From the NCBI GenBank assembly GCA_001414485.1, contig LLEY01000280.1, forward strand, positions 1 through 56,982: a stretch of DNA of 56,982 nt, in the 5' to 3' direction. A program made the position numbers and the translations under genes. The notes beneath the pieces are model-generated. The model did not search any database, was not told where the DNA came from, and was given only the letters and a program-made list of their open reading frames with translations. Source of the DNA: Calycina herbarum. Lineage: Eukaryota; Ascomycota; Leotiomycetes; Helotiales; Pezizellaceae. Of this stretch, positions 35,801-48,200 are shown piece after piece (within the stretch, counting starts at the first letter, position 1; each line of letters opens with the position of its first letter).

Positions 35801-36763
35801 AAATTAGAGGAAGCGATAGTGGCAAATTAAGAATGATTTAATTATGTGTACTCGGGAATGGGCGACGGCTTGGCATTCATTTCGTTAGGAAGTCTTCATA
35901 GGACTAGGCGAATTTTAATGGAATCAAGCACCGAAAATGCAATTCGACACTTCGTGTTTGTGATTATGTCGCGCTTCAATCTTGGAGTCCTAAGGCTTTA
36001 TTTAAATATCGGGTTCACAGCGGAATAAGCTGTAATTGCTGAAAAACGAAGTAACGGGAAACAACAAATGAAATATTAGATGCTAGAAGATTCGAGCATA
36101 TACAACACCCAATTAGAACTACGATTTGAGAGGAATCAAGCAATGCTAAAGGAAACGACTGCCGCAAGAATCTCGTGGGGGCTTTTAAAAATGCCTTCAT
36201 CGCATATAAACCCCTACTTTACCTTGAACCTCGAGATCCAACTACTACAAGCCCATTTGGTCAAGATCAACCAAAAGAGACAACAAAGTCCAAATAATCG
36301 CCCCTTCTAGAATGGCGTCTCGCAAAAGCAAGGCATATCTCTAACCTCTATAGAACTATCTCGAATACCAAATCCTCTTGACATGCGCCAATTTCGTCTG
36401 GAGCTTATTTCTTCACGCGCGCTGTTCATGGGGACTTTTTCGCACTAACAAGCGCAGTGCCGAAAACGGGTTTGGCCTGCTTTTGCTAGGTTCTTAATTG
36501 TAGCTTTCATTCTACGAACGGTTGCTCTCTATGGGCTACACTCTGTGATCCACACTGCTGGAAAATTTTAGTCATGAGCGACGGTTTCCAGTAACAAATT
36601 GAGGGTCTAGGAGTGATGTGCGGAAGGAGGATGCGTCAAAAATTATCGACGCACATTTGTATTGAATATAGAAATAGTGTTTAATATCCCAACTAAAATG
36701 GAAGGATTATGACTAGGAGTTTTCCCTTGCGGATGACCATTGTTTTTCATATTCTAGATGTGA
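35801..36763. other. Intergenic region, no supported gene
   Basis: Contains short ORFs only. One at 36080-36310 (76 codons, ATG start) is not convincing. Composition is normal. Confidence 0.35.
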
Positions 36764-36765
36764 TA

Positions 36766-37237
36766 CAGTGAGTTGCGAGTTAAGCTTGAATTTGCCCACT
36801 TTTTTTTATAATGCGAGCTTTTTGAGAAAATTCTTGATTTCCCCCCTTTTTAGGCACTCTTTTACCTATTAATTAATAATAACATATGATATACTATTTA
36901 TAAGAATAGGAAAGAAGAGGCTTATATCTCCCCTTATACTCTATAAACTTTATAAGACAAAAACAGACAATTTTATATCTGTCTTTATTTTTTTTAAGAA
37001 ATGGGGTTATTTTAAGAATTCTTTATCTTTTAGTTTACTTTAATTATTCTTACTTTGAATTAATAAATTATATAGAAGAGAGATAATTAGATATAGCGCT
37101 TCTTTCTAGCTAGGCCTTGTCTCTTTTGAAGTACTTTTATTTTCTGTCTTCTAAAGAAAAGAGGGAGAAAGCCTTGATAAAAAAAGCTCGGATTACAAAA
37201 AAAGTGGGCAAATTCAAGCTTAACTCGCAACTCACTG
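36766..37237. mobile_element. MITE M1, impala/mimp-like (Tc1-mariner), 472 bp
   Basis: Terminal inverted repeats of roughly 60 bp begin CAGTGAGTTGCGAGTTAAGC. TA duplications lie at 36764-36765 and 37238-37239. The interior is AT-rich and non-coding. The CAGTG start and the GTTTGAAT/GCTTGAAT-like word resemble impala-family ends as I remember them. The left terminal repeat is little altered. A half copy lies at 19578-19766. Confidence 0.85.
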
Positions 37238-37239
37238 TA

Positions 37240-37866
37240 TCTATCTTTCTATTGCTGTAAAATATCTAGAACAAACGTAGCAACTTAGGCGTGAACACTT
37301 TAGAACAACTGAAGTACATTTATAGGTCTCGCTTCAGAAGGTTGGCCACGATCTAGTACTTACGAAGTACCAATTCTGTTAAGACACACTCTAAATCCGC
37401 CTAGAATAATTTTCATACTCTTTTTAGCTAAATGAAGTTTTCTACGATTTATATTACATAAATACTAATTAAACAAACACTTAGAGTACTTTGGCTGAAA
37501 AATAGCCAAGTAGTAGATAGTCACGGGAAATTATTATTGAATTTATTGTCATTTATCGAGTTAGATAAATCTCTGAAACTAAACCTAAGTCTTATTCTCG
37601 ACAAGATTTTGCGTTGCACCACCCCCCTGTAATCCAAAAACAGAGGGGGTGGTGCAGGTCTACTTTTGCACCACCCTACAAGTACTATAAGATTAAGAGT
37701 TAGAAAATACTTTATATAAGGTTTTATACTATGATTTATACGCTCTTTTAGATGGTCTTTACTAAAAATTTATATCTATTTTATTGAATTAGTTTAGGAT
37801 TACGTGTTCCTGCTTAGTAATCCTTCCTGGTTTCTTTCTAAGACTACCTACTTTCTCAACTTCATA
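37240..37866. other. Spacer with a C-rich hairpin
   Basis: No gene. 37615-37630 and 37640-37656 form a strong stem (TGCACCACCCCC paired with GGGGGTGGTGCA) with a 9-base loop. A third copy of TTGCACCACCC lies at 37665-37675. Confidence 0.5.
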
Positions 37867-37868
37867 TA

Positions 37869-39715
37869 ACGTGGTATACCAGGACCTCGTGATTATCAGG
37901 ACCTTGTGAATTTTTTCCTACCCTACTACTTTAAAATATAATAAAACTACTATAATATATTAAATTAATTAAAACTACTTAGAATTTGATAAACTAGATA
38001 TATCTACAACTTCTTAACACGTTTATATATTATAACTAGTTTTTCTATAAGTACTATAACGTCGCTAAGTCGTTTATCTTTCATCTTCTCTACCCTCCCT
38101 AGAGCGCTTGTTACGTTAAACCTGCTCCTCTGTATTCTTCTAGGCTAATCCGTCCTATATATCCTCTATAGTAAGTACACCTCCTTCTTAGACATAGGTA
38201 TTTTTAGCTCTTCGGCGTTTACTAAGGGCTTTATTTACTATTCGAAATATATAGACCTTAGCTAATAAGAGAGTTACCTTATAAGCTAATCGCTCTATAC
38301 CTTTTACTAATAAAGCGATTATCTAGAAAATAGGTATTAGCGAGCTTTCTTAGTAACGAGTAATATAATCCTTAATAAGAGTTGATTATAAAAGAGCTTT
38401 AGAAGGGTTACGAGGAGTCTAGAAGACCTAAGAGGTAGTGTCAGCAGAGAGGGGTCTAGTAGGTATAGGAGTCTATAACTTAATATTAAGCTTTAAGATT
38501 ATAGTCTAGGGTTCTAGAAGTACTAGACTAGCTCTATAGAACCTAGCTTTAGTGTTTTAGGTTATTATTAACTAGTTATAGGCTATATAAAACATAAGAA
38601 AGAACTCAACCTTAGTAATATAGTTTATATAAGCCTTGATAAAGGTCTTGATTTAATACTTATATATGTATTTAAGAATACTAAAATACCTAATATTAAG
38701 TAGCTAGGTTAGATAAGACGAATAAGGAGGTAGATAAAGAGTAATAATATTATATAACTTATAATACTCTTAGAATACTACTGATTTATAACTCTTATAC
38801 CTATCTAGAACTAATATTCGATATAGCTCTTTTATATAACCACGAGTATACTTATTAAAGTATTCTAGCTATTCTAAGCCTGTCTTATTATTAGTCTATC
38901 TATTACTAGTTAGTTTAATAACCTAGTTATTAGGAAGACCGTCCTTAGTATACTAACTAGTAAGGTGATTTTTCTCTTAAACTACTAAGAATAAAGAGAT
39001 ACTTAAACCCTCTCTATTAATATAGATAATTACTATAGTCTTTTCTCGATTACCTAGCTAGATAGCCTTACCTCTACTACGTCGATTAGTATATATAACA
39101 ACTATTCTAGTATAGATAATATCTATTATAAAACCAGTCTTATTAAAGTTATAGAAATCGTAGTCTTAGATTCTATATTTCGCTTATATATTCTCTACTA
39201 GTTGAAACCACGCGCTAATTAGCTTAGGATCTTTATATAAGGCTTTTTAGAAATTATAAACGCGATTAAAACACGTCTTTAGTTCTAGACGTTGTTATAT
39301 AAATCGTTATACCTAGTTCTTTCTAATACGTTATTCTCTATATAACTTAAGTATATAATTTACTATATCTTCTATACTACCTAGCTAGAGCGTAAATCCT
39401 CTTATATCTAGATTAAGTATATTTTAAATAATCACCTTCTCTTCTATTATAGTTATTTTATAATTTACTAGCTAGCGTTTACTAAGAGTAGTTCGACTAG
39501 CTATTCTATTAGTAAGTGTAGAATAAGAGACTCTATATAGCTTCGTAGCTTTACTACGGTTTATTTGTTTAGATAATCGAATAGCTTTAATAGCTAGAAT
39601 AATTCGAGCTTCTTAGGTTTAAGATTCTATTAGGTAGTTATTAAGAAAACACGTATTAAAGTTAGAGGTAGTAGAGTAGGGAAAAAATTTACAAGGTTCT
39701 AATAATCACGAGGTT
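37869..39715 (-). mobile_element. Element C2: Fot1/pogo-like transposon, heavily RIPed, right end truncated
   Basis: The left terminal repeat starts ACGTGGTATACCAGGACC after TA (37867-37868) and holds two copies of a GACCTYGTGATTATC-type word. The matching right repeat is recognisable up to GAGGTTCT at 39716, but its outer dozen bases are missing, replaced by the CTAACGG start of a helicase unit. The minus-strand transposase remnant is colinear with element C and alignable with the transposase at 26906-28561. Many TAA/TAG; no activity possible. Confidence 0.82.
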
Positions 39716-40130
39716 CTAACGGTATTATATCTCGTTTTGTCGACAATACGAGCTTTTTTAGTAAGGCTCGCTTATAGCACTAGGCAGAAGCTAGTCTATA
39801 TATCGTAGCTCGTTTTCTAAACATATCTAGTAAACGAGTTAAGAACTACACTTTTCTATACTTGATTCTTCTATATAAATCAATTCTAGGATATCTACTT
39901 AGTTTATACAACTGCTACTGCTACTCCTAGAAGCAGTATAGCCATAGCTAACACTAAGCTCAGAGTATCACGTGATTATCTGCCACTGCTGCCAGCAAGC
40001 TCTCTAGCTAGATAGGATTTACAACTACTTATCTAGGAAGTACTAGGTTAGACTACAATTCCGAGAGCAGCTTATATAGTATCTCAAGCAGTAGTAGTAG
40101 TAGTACGACTTCCGCAGCGTTCTACTACTA
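39716..40130 (+). pseudogene. Helicase unit 1: 5' fragment of a telomere-linked-helicase-like gene
   Basis: 415 bp that repeat at 40131-40545 almost base for base apart from transitions. Starts CTAACGGTATTATATCTCG. The position of the start codon reads ATA (39891-39893), where unit 2 has ATG. It ends inside the N-terminal coding part at a natural CTACTACCTAA, joined to the next unit. Confidence 0.75.
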
Positions 40131-41167
40131 CCTAACGGTATTATATCTCGTTTTGTCGACAATACAAGCTTTTTTAGTAAGGCTCGCTTATAGCACTAGG
40201 CAGAAGCTGGTCTATATATCGTAGCTCGTTTTCTAAATATATCTAGTAAACGAGTTAAGAACTACACTTTTCTATACTTAATTCTTCTATATAAATCAAT
40301 TCTAGGATGTCTACTTAGTCTATACAACTGCTACTACCACTCCTAGAAGCAGTATAGCCATAGCTAATACTAAACTCAGAGTATTACGTGATTATCTACT
40401 ACTACTGCTAGTAAGCTCTCTAGCTAGATAGGATTTATAACCACTTATCTAGGAAGTACTAGGTTAGACTACAATTCCAAGAGCAGCTTATATAGTATCT
40501 TAAGTAGTAGCAGTAGTAGTACGACTTCTATAGCGTTCTACTACTACCTAATAGGTCTTCGCCGTAGTTAGTTCTCCTCGTTCTAAACGGCTTTCAGTAC
40601 TAGAACTGTCTATATATAACTATCAGCTGAAGTATTATACGAAAGCACTGTAATATAAAGTATTCGAAAAAGAGTCTTCTAAACAACCAGCTATTCTAGG
40701 AAGTCTAGCTATAGACGTGGTTTATAGAGAAGCGGGCGCGATACTAGGTAGTAGACGCGACGGGATAGTTATATAATATTAATAACAGCTAGGGCGGTAG
40801 TAGAGGCAGTGGTAGCGATAATACCAGGGATATAGAGGCGGCGATTAAAGCTAAAATTAAGGAGTAGATAAAGAAGGAAGAGGCAGAGTATAAAGCAAGT
40901 ACTATAGCGACCGAAATCGATCTATAGCTATAGTATACTAGCTAGGAGGAGGTACTAGCTAGTTTAATATATAACTTAGTTACGACTACTAGATTTATAG
41001 CTACTGCTACTACTACTAAGCTAGAACTAGAACGCATCTACTAGAGCTAGGAGCGGATTCTACAGCGGAGTCTAGATACGCTTACCGCTGTCAGCTAGTA
41101 TAAGAATATTCTTAAGTAGTTGGCGTCGCCTAAGAACGAGGTAGTAAGCTAGTAGCTGTTTAAACTA
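40131..41167 (+). pseudogene. Helicase unit 2: 5' fragment
   Basis: Begins CCTAACGGTATT, same subfamily as unit 1. ATG at 40307 followed by STxSIQLLLPLLEAV, as in unit 4. It covers the leader and roughly the first 290 codons, then stops at CTACTCTAACGG, where unit 3 begins. RIP-type stops throughout. Confidence 0.75.
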
Positions 41168-44100
41168 CTCTAACGGTATTTCCTCCTATTTTGTCGACTA
41201 ACTAGGCTTTTTTAGTAAGGCTCGCTTAGAGTAGTAGGCAGTGGCTAGCCCGTGTACACCAGCCTATTTACTAGACATGTTTAGAAACTAGGCTCTAAAG
41301 TTACAGGTTTTTATACTTAAATCTTATAAACTAATTAATTTTAAGATATCTACTAACTCGATACAACTACTACTGCCACTGCCGGAAGTATTAAGGCCGT
41401 GGCTGATATTAAATTCGGAGTTCTACGTGATTATCTACTACTCGACTAGCTGCTAGCAAGCTCTACGTCTAGATAGGATAAGTAACCACTTATCTAAGAA
41501 ATACTAGGTTAAACTTGAATTTCGACAGCAGCTCGTAGAGTATCTTAAGCAGTAGCAGTGGCAGTATACTTTCCGTAGCGTACTACTCCTACTAGACAGG
41601 TCTCTGCTACAGTCAGTCCTCCCCGTTGTTAGTAGCTTCCAGTGCTAAGACTACGTATATAAGACAACTAACTAGAGCGTAATATAGTAGTATTATAATA
41701 TAGAGCACGATAAGAAGCGCTTTAAAGACGAGGAGCTGTTTAGAGCTGTCTAGCTATAGACGTGGTTCTAGGAGAAGAGGGCGCGATACTAAGTAGTAGA
41801 CGAGACACGTCAGTTACGTAATATCAACGACAGTAGTAGCAGTGACGATGCCGGCGCTATAATTAAGGCTGAGATCGTCGAATAGATAGCTAAAGAAGAG
41901 GGCTAGTATTAGGCTAGCATAGTAGCCACCGAGATCGACCCGTGGCTATAGTATACTAGCTAGGAGGAGGTGTTAGCTAGTTTAAAATACGACTTAGTTA
42001 AGACTACTAAGTTTACAGCCACTACTACTACTACCGAGCCGGAACTGGAATACGTGTTATAGAGCTAGGAGCAGATTCTCTAGCGGAGTCTAGCTACACT
42101 AGCGGCTGTAAGCTAGTATAAGGATATTCTTAAGTAGTAGGCGTTCTCTAAGAACGAGGCAGTAAGCTAGAAGCTATTCGAGCTACTATAGAACTACTGT
42201 AAAACCATTCCCTAGTATAGCCAGACGTTTAGTCGACTACTCTACTATATAATACGAGCTGCCCCCGAGCTAGGCGAAGAGAGCGAGACAGGGGCAACGT
42301 TTTTAAACATATAGTTATAGTATATCTAAGAGATAAAAGAGGTAGTAGTAGTAGTAGACAACTATCTTAATAATATACTTATAGTATTAATTATTAGTCT
42401 TTTAGTATAAGACACTAGCTAGCTGCTTTTATATAAATCGCTAGTTATATACTACTTAGCTATCTGTGGCGTTAATCCCTAGACTAAGCGTTTCTACCTG
42501 TTATTTTAATATACGACATATCTAGTATATATAATATAGATTATTCGACTAGTAATACTTAAGGTAATAGTCTCTAAGAAGGGCTGGCCAGAGCTAGGGT
42601 TACTGAGTTAGAAAGAGGTTAGAGCAGTAGTAGGAGTAGTAGTAGAGCGTATTCAGGAGTACCGGCGGAACCACTTATATAAGAGGTTATTCTTACTAGT
42701 ATCGAGTATCTTATTACAGCTTATATTTAGATAAGTATAGAACCGGAACCAGTTATTAGAGGCTAATATCTACTAGTTAGATAACCGCTAGACTATCTTC
42801 TATAATAGTAAGAGAGTGGTAATAGCTAAGGTGTAGAGGATATGTTAGAAGCTTACGGTCGAGCTAGAAGGGCTGCTCTACGAGCTGCTTTTTAGCTAGA
42901 GCGTGAAGCTAGTACTACTACTATAGCTAGTTAATAGTATAGAGACAGCGTAGCAGTTCTAGCAGAAGGGGTACAGCTTTCTCGACTACCCCGATAACGA
43001 GCGCTAGAAGGTTAGCTAGGAGTTTCTATAGGAGCGGATACTAAAGGCGAATAAGAAGCTGGTTAAGAGTAGTAGTAGTAGCAGTAGCAGTAGCTAGGAG
43101 AAATAGGTAGAACAACTATATAAGGCGTACTTAGCCTAGAAGAAGCAGTTTCTACTTTAGCTTATAGTAGCTATATATATTCAAGGAGGACAACTAGTAA
43201 GGAGTCCTAAGATTAGCTTAATTAAGGTCTGTAATAGCGTTATATTAAGTTAGAATATCTTTATTATTAATAGATAAGTAATAGTGGTTACTATATATAA
43301 TAAGAGCTATAAGCGTCGAGATAAGACAGAGTATATCTTCCGCTGCTTCCCGGACCAGCTTAGCTAGATTATTATCTAGTATCTCGTCTATATACTACTA
43401 TTTATACGAGTAGTCTTAAAGACTAAGGGCGACTTCTTATTTACAGTCGAGAAGGAGAAACTATAGCTCTAAGACCAGCTGTCGACAGCAGTAGTAGTAG
43501 CAACGGCTAAGTATCTCAGGGTCCGGCTAACCGTCTTAAGCTGGCGGTATATTACTATTACTATTAATAATAAGCATCTGCGTAAGGTAAGTCGGATCTG
43601 GAGACAGAGGCTCGAGGATAAGAACGAGAATAATAAGGCAGTGGCAGAGGAGAGCGATAGTAAGGTTAAGCAGAGCTTATTTAAGCATATTCTAGTTTAG
43701 CAGTTAGCACATAGCCGACAGACAGCAGCAGGGTATTACGCTATCGACGGGGCGTTTCTAAATCGACTTAGGCTGGATCTAGCTAACGCGTATAGCTAGG
43801 TATTACGAGCATAGTATAAATTTCTCTATCTTAAGTCAAAGGGAGCGGAAGTAGCAGTAGCAGTAGTAGTTAAGCGTTCTCGGAGTCCGCTACCACGACT
43901 AGTTAAGTAAGAGAAGCTCGAGCTAAGCAGAGTAATCTAAGGACTATAGAAGGTCTTAGGACTAGATACTTAACCGCGATCTCAAGGCTAGGCAAAGGCG
44001 CTTAAGCTAGTGTATACAGCTACGCTATAACAGCTATAGATTATTATACTTAGTACTAGTAGTAGTAAGAGTCTACTATTCTTCTCAGTTGCAGCTATAG

Positions 44101-44862
44101 CGTCCTAGTAGACGGTGATTATAGTAGTGCTATTTACAGCTTTAGTAGACGATCTAATCAGTCGAGTAAGGGTATACTAGATTACGTACGAGGAGTAGTA
44201 GTAGCAGCGGGAATAGGTACTACTACTATAGCTACTGATTATTAGTACCGACTAAGTAGTTAAGAGCGACTTTCTCTACTATGCTAAAGAACTCGAGCTA
44301 AGTAAGCAGCTCGCTTACGTCTTTTTCGACGAGTGCTATGTCGCTGTTATAGACATATTATACTAAGTAAAGCTTCGCTAGCTATAGCAATTATAGTACT
44401 TATAGTACCGGTTTACATATCTTATAGTAACGCTTCTTACTACGCTTAAGCTAGTACTTTAGGCTAATCTACTACTTATATATATATAGATCTACTAGCA
44501 GTCGACGACGTAGCTAACAATCTAGTACTAGGTGATCAAGTACTAGCAGGACATCTAGGAGACAGCTAAGCCGCTGATCTAGCAACTGCTACTACTACCA
44601 GGGTCCCGAGGGGTTATCTACGTATATAGCTACGCTTAGAGAGAGAGTATAGCCGAGGAGATAGATTATCTATTTTATAAGGCTACGGTAACTAGTAAGC
44701 AGGAGCTACTTAAGCAGTAGGCTAGTAGCAGTAGCAGGTAGATCGTAGTAACTAGGGCGCTTAGAACAGGTATTAACATTCTAGGCGTAGTTTATATCAT
44801 CTATCTAGGCCGGCCGTATAGGTTAACCAGCTTTATATAGTAGGTAGGACGAGGCGGGCGGG
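41168..44862 (+). pseudogene. Helicase unit 3: RecQ/telomere-linked-helicase-like gene, cut by element E
   Basis: Begins CTCTAACGGTATTTCC. The start codon is ATA (41346-41348). Colinear with unit 4 from the leader through helicase motif VI. The Walker A region near 44050 reads STSSSKS, and DECY is at about 44325. It is interrupted exactly after the codons for GRGGR by the LTR of element E at 44863. The rest of the gene is not found on the far side of E. Serine-rich (AGC/AGT)n tracts are expanded here. Confidence 0.82.
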
Positions 44863-45289
44863 TGTAACGAAACTCAAACGAACTAAACAAAGATAACTAA
44901 GTCTCGAAGGTTAGTATACAGGTAAGAAGTACAGATACGCCGGGTTGTTTACTTAGAAGTGAACTCGTTACTTATATCAAAGATGTTAAACAAGATAATA
45001 AGATTAATAACTAAAGTTAAGTACGAAGCTCCTATCTAATAGCAGACGTGCCAGTCTTATATAGAACCTTCGTTCCCCTAAGTAGCTAACTCGCTCGTCG
45101 AGCTAGCGATCCAACGAGCTGGTTCGCCTAGCGATCCAGCGGTCCGTCACGTTATCGACATAATAAAATCCTTAGATCGCTTAGCTAACCTAACCGATCC
45201 CTATCTACTATAAGAGTATTCCGATAGTGCTTAACCTGTTAGAACGCCGCCTAGTCTTCACTTATCACGTATATACGTAATTCGTAACA
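44863..45289 (-). repeat. 3' LTR of element E
   Basis: 427 bp, less RIP-damaged than the LTRs of D. The near-intact TGTAACGAAACTCAAACGAA start allows the undamaged ends of the family to be read. Confidence 0.9.
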
Positions 45290-48200
45290 CTATCCCCTTC
45301 TTAGCTTAGCGTGTTCCTACGCTTAAGTACGACCTAAGAAATATCGTCAGAAGGCTAGCAGCCTTCTTCCCTTTTCACTATATCACCCGATCGTTTAGCG
45401 AAACACACCGAGTATATTACTCTTAGAAAAGAAATCAACTTATCTAGAATAAAAATAGCACCCTATACCCGATGTTTAAAAGCTGGTTTTGTAAATAAAT
45501 ATGTCGCCTCTTGAGATAAAAGTCTAAATCGCTATAGTCGTTGTATAAAGAATAGTAAGACTTATATAATCTAACTATTTTATTAAATACTTGACCTGTC
45601 CTCTGATAAGTCTATAGTTAAGAATCCTCTTAACTTTATACTCAGCGTTTAGGTTTACTAGTTGAATTTCTGTAAATAGGGCTAGTAGTGCTCCTAATAG
45701 TACTAGTTCGAGCAAGGATATATAGAATACTAGGTAGATGTTTATTATCTTTAGTAATACTAATTTATAATTTAAAGGTCCCTTAACTCGTTTGATTTTG
45801 AATAGTCTAAGTTTTTTATAATCTAGTTTATTACTTAGTCTTTTCGTGTCGATATTCTTTTATACTAAGTAGACTTTATCCCTCTCTTTTAACGTTAGCT
45901 TCTAACTACGTCGTTTATTATAGTAGTATATGTTTCTTTCTACTACAAATTATAGGTCCTCTATAAGTTCCTTATATAGACTCTTGATTTTCAAGACCTA
46001 AATACGAGCAAGTTAGTTGTTAATAGTCGTAGACAGTGGTTCTCGATACACTGTTAATTTATATTTAAAATTAATATAGAATAGTATAATAAGTGTTATT
46101 TCTATTATTAAACTATTATAAGCGAACTATGCTAAGGGTAGCAGTTCTACTTAGTTATCTTACTAGTAGTTTATATAATAACGAAGGTATATTTTAACTA
46201 CTTAATTCATCTATTCGTTTCCTCTATTTGTTTAAGGGTAGAAAGCTATAGAAAGCTTTCTTTTTATACCTAATTATTCTATAAGAGCGATCTAAAATTT
46301 CAAGGTAAAGAGCTTATCTCTATCTAAGAGTATTTCTTCCAGTAGTCTATATCTTAAGACTACTTCCTTAAGGAATGCAAATACTAATTCCTTAGCTATA
46401 CTTAACTCTATATATACTATTAGGATTATATATTTCGTAAGTCGTTCTATAATAACTAAGATCGCGTTATATTTAACTCCTATTATTAGGTCTTTAGATT
46501 TTAATAATTTAATAATAAAATCTATAGATATTAATTTCCAAGGTATCTATAGTATTAGAGTAGTGTTTATCTATCTATAAGAAGTATAGTAGAAAGCCTT
46601 ATTCCTAATATAGGTATTATATTCTACTATTACTTCCTTAACTATTATAGATAACCGATTAACATAGTAATATTATCTTATCCTCTAAAGAGTTCTACGA
46701 ATTCCTTAGTAACCGTAAGCAGGTATAATATAATATTCTTATATAAACTCCTTTATATATAAGCTAGGGACCTATAACTTCCCTTTTATATATTAGTTAT
46801 AACTCTTATATATGTTTTAAATTTTATCTATCTAAATGTCGTTTATTACTACTATCTTATATATAGTAGGTACTAAGTCTCTATTCTTAAGAGTTTTTAA
46901 GATCGTAATCTTCTTATACTTCTTATTTCCCTCGTATCTAAGTTTTTAGCTAAGAGTATTAGCCTAAGTATTTAACGTTCTCTTTATATATTAAATAATA
47001 ATATTAAATCCTTCTAATATCTCTAACTATCTAGCTAATCGTCTAGTTATAAGTTCCTTAGTAGTCGTAAATATTCTAAGGTTCTTATAGTTAGATAAAA
47101 CTATAACTAAGTATTTTACTAACTATAAATAAATTCTCTAGTATTCTAAAGCTAATACTATAGTAAGCAGTTCCTTATCGAATATACTATAGTTTTATTA
47201 TACTAAGTTAAATGTTTTAGAATAATATATAACTAGTATAAGTTTTCCCTTTTTATTTAGTTATAGATAAATCGCACCTATAAATATATCTAAAGCATCT
47301 ATTTTAATTATACTTAGCTTTTCTATATTAAAGTTATATAAGATAGGTTTTTCTATAAACCTTACTTTAATTTTTTAAAAAGCATCCTTAGCTTATTTAT
47401 TCTAAATAAATTTAATAGCTTTCTTAATCAATACTATTATTAGTTTAGTAATCTTTATATAGTCTTATATAAAAGAATAGTAAAAGTTTATAAATCTAAA
47501 GAAAGACTATACATCTTTTACATTTTCTAGTAATTTCTAATTCAAGACGTCTTAGATCTTTACTAGATCTATTTCTATTTTTCCTAAGCTAAATACTTAT
47601 TCTAGGAAAAGTGTCTAAGTTACTTCAAACTTATATTTCAAAAGTTTCAACTAAGAGTTTACTTTTATAAGTTATTATAAAACTTCCTTAATATATCTCT
47701 TATATTCTTCTTCTTTTTCTAAGAAGATTAGGATATTATCTAAGTAATAAATTACTATTACTCTTAGAAGATCCTCTAAAATATTATTATTTTATCTCTA
47801 ATATATAGCTAGTACGTTATATAGTCTAAATAGCATAACTATATATTTATAAAGGCCTAATAGTAAGGTAAATACTATCTTCTATTCATCTTTAGCTTTT
47901 ATTCGTATAAGTCTATAAGCGTTTTATTAATCTAGTTTTATAAACTATACTACTTTACCTAACTTATCTTATAAGTATTAGCTAGGTAGCAGCGGATAAG
48001 CGTCCTTAACTATAGTATAATTTACTTCTTAGTAATTAACATATACCCTTCTATCTAGATCATCTTTCTTCTTAATAATAAGTATATTTAAAGTAATTAG
48101 TAACTTAGATCTTCTAATATATCCCTTCTTAATACCTTTCTTTATATAACTTTCTATTCTCTATAGGCTTTTCTAGTTATATAACCGAAGCTTCTACTTT

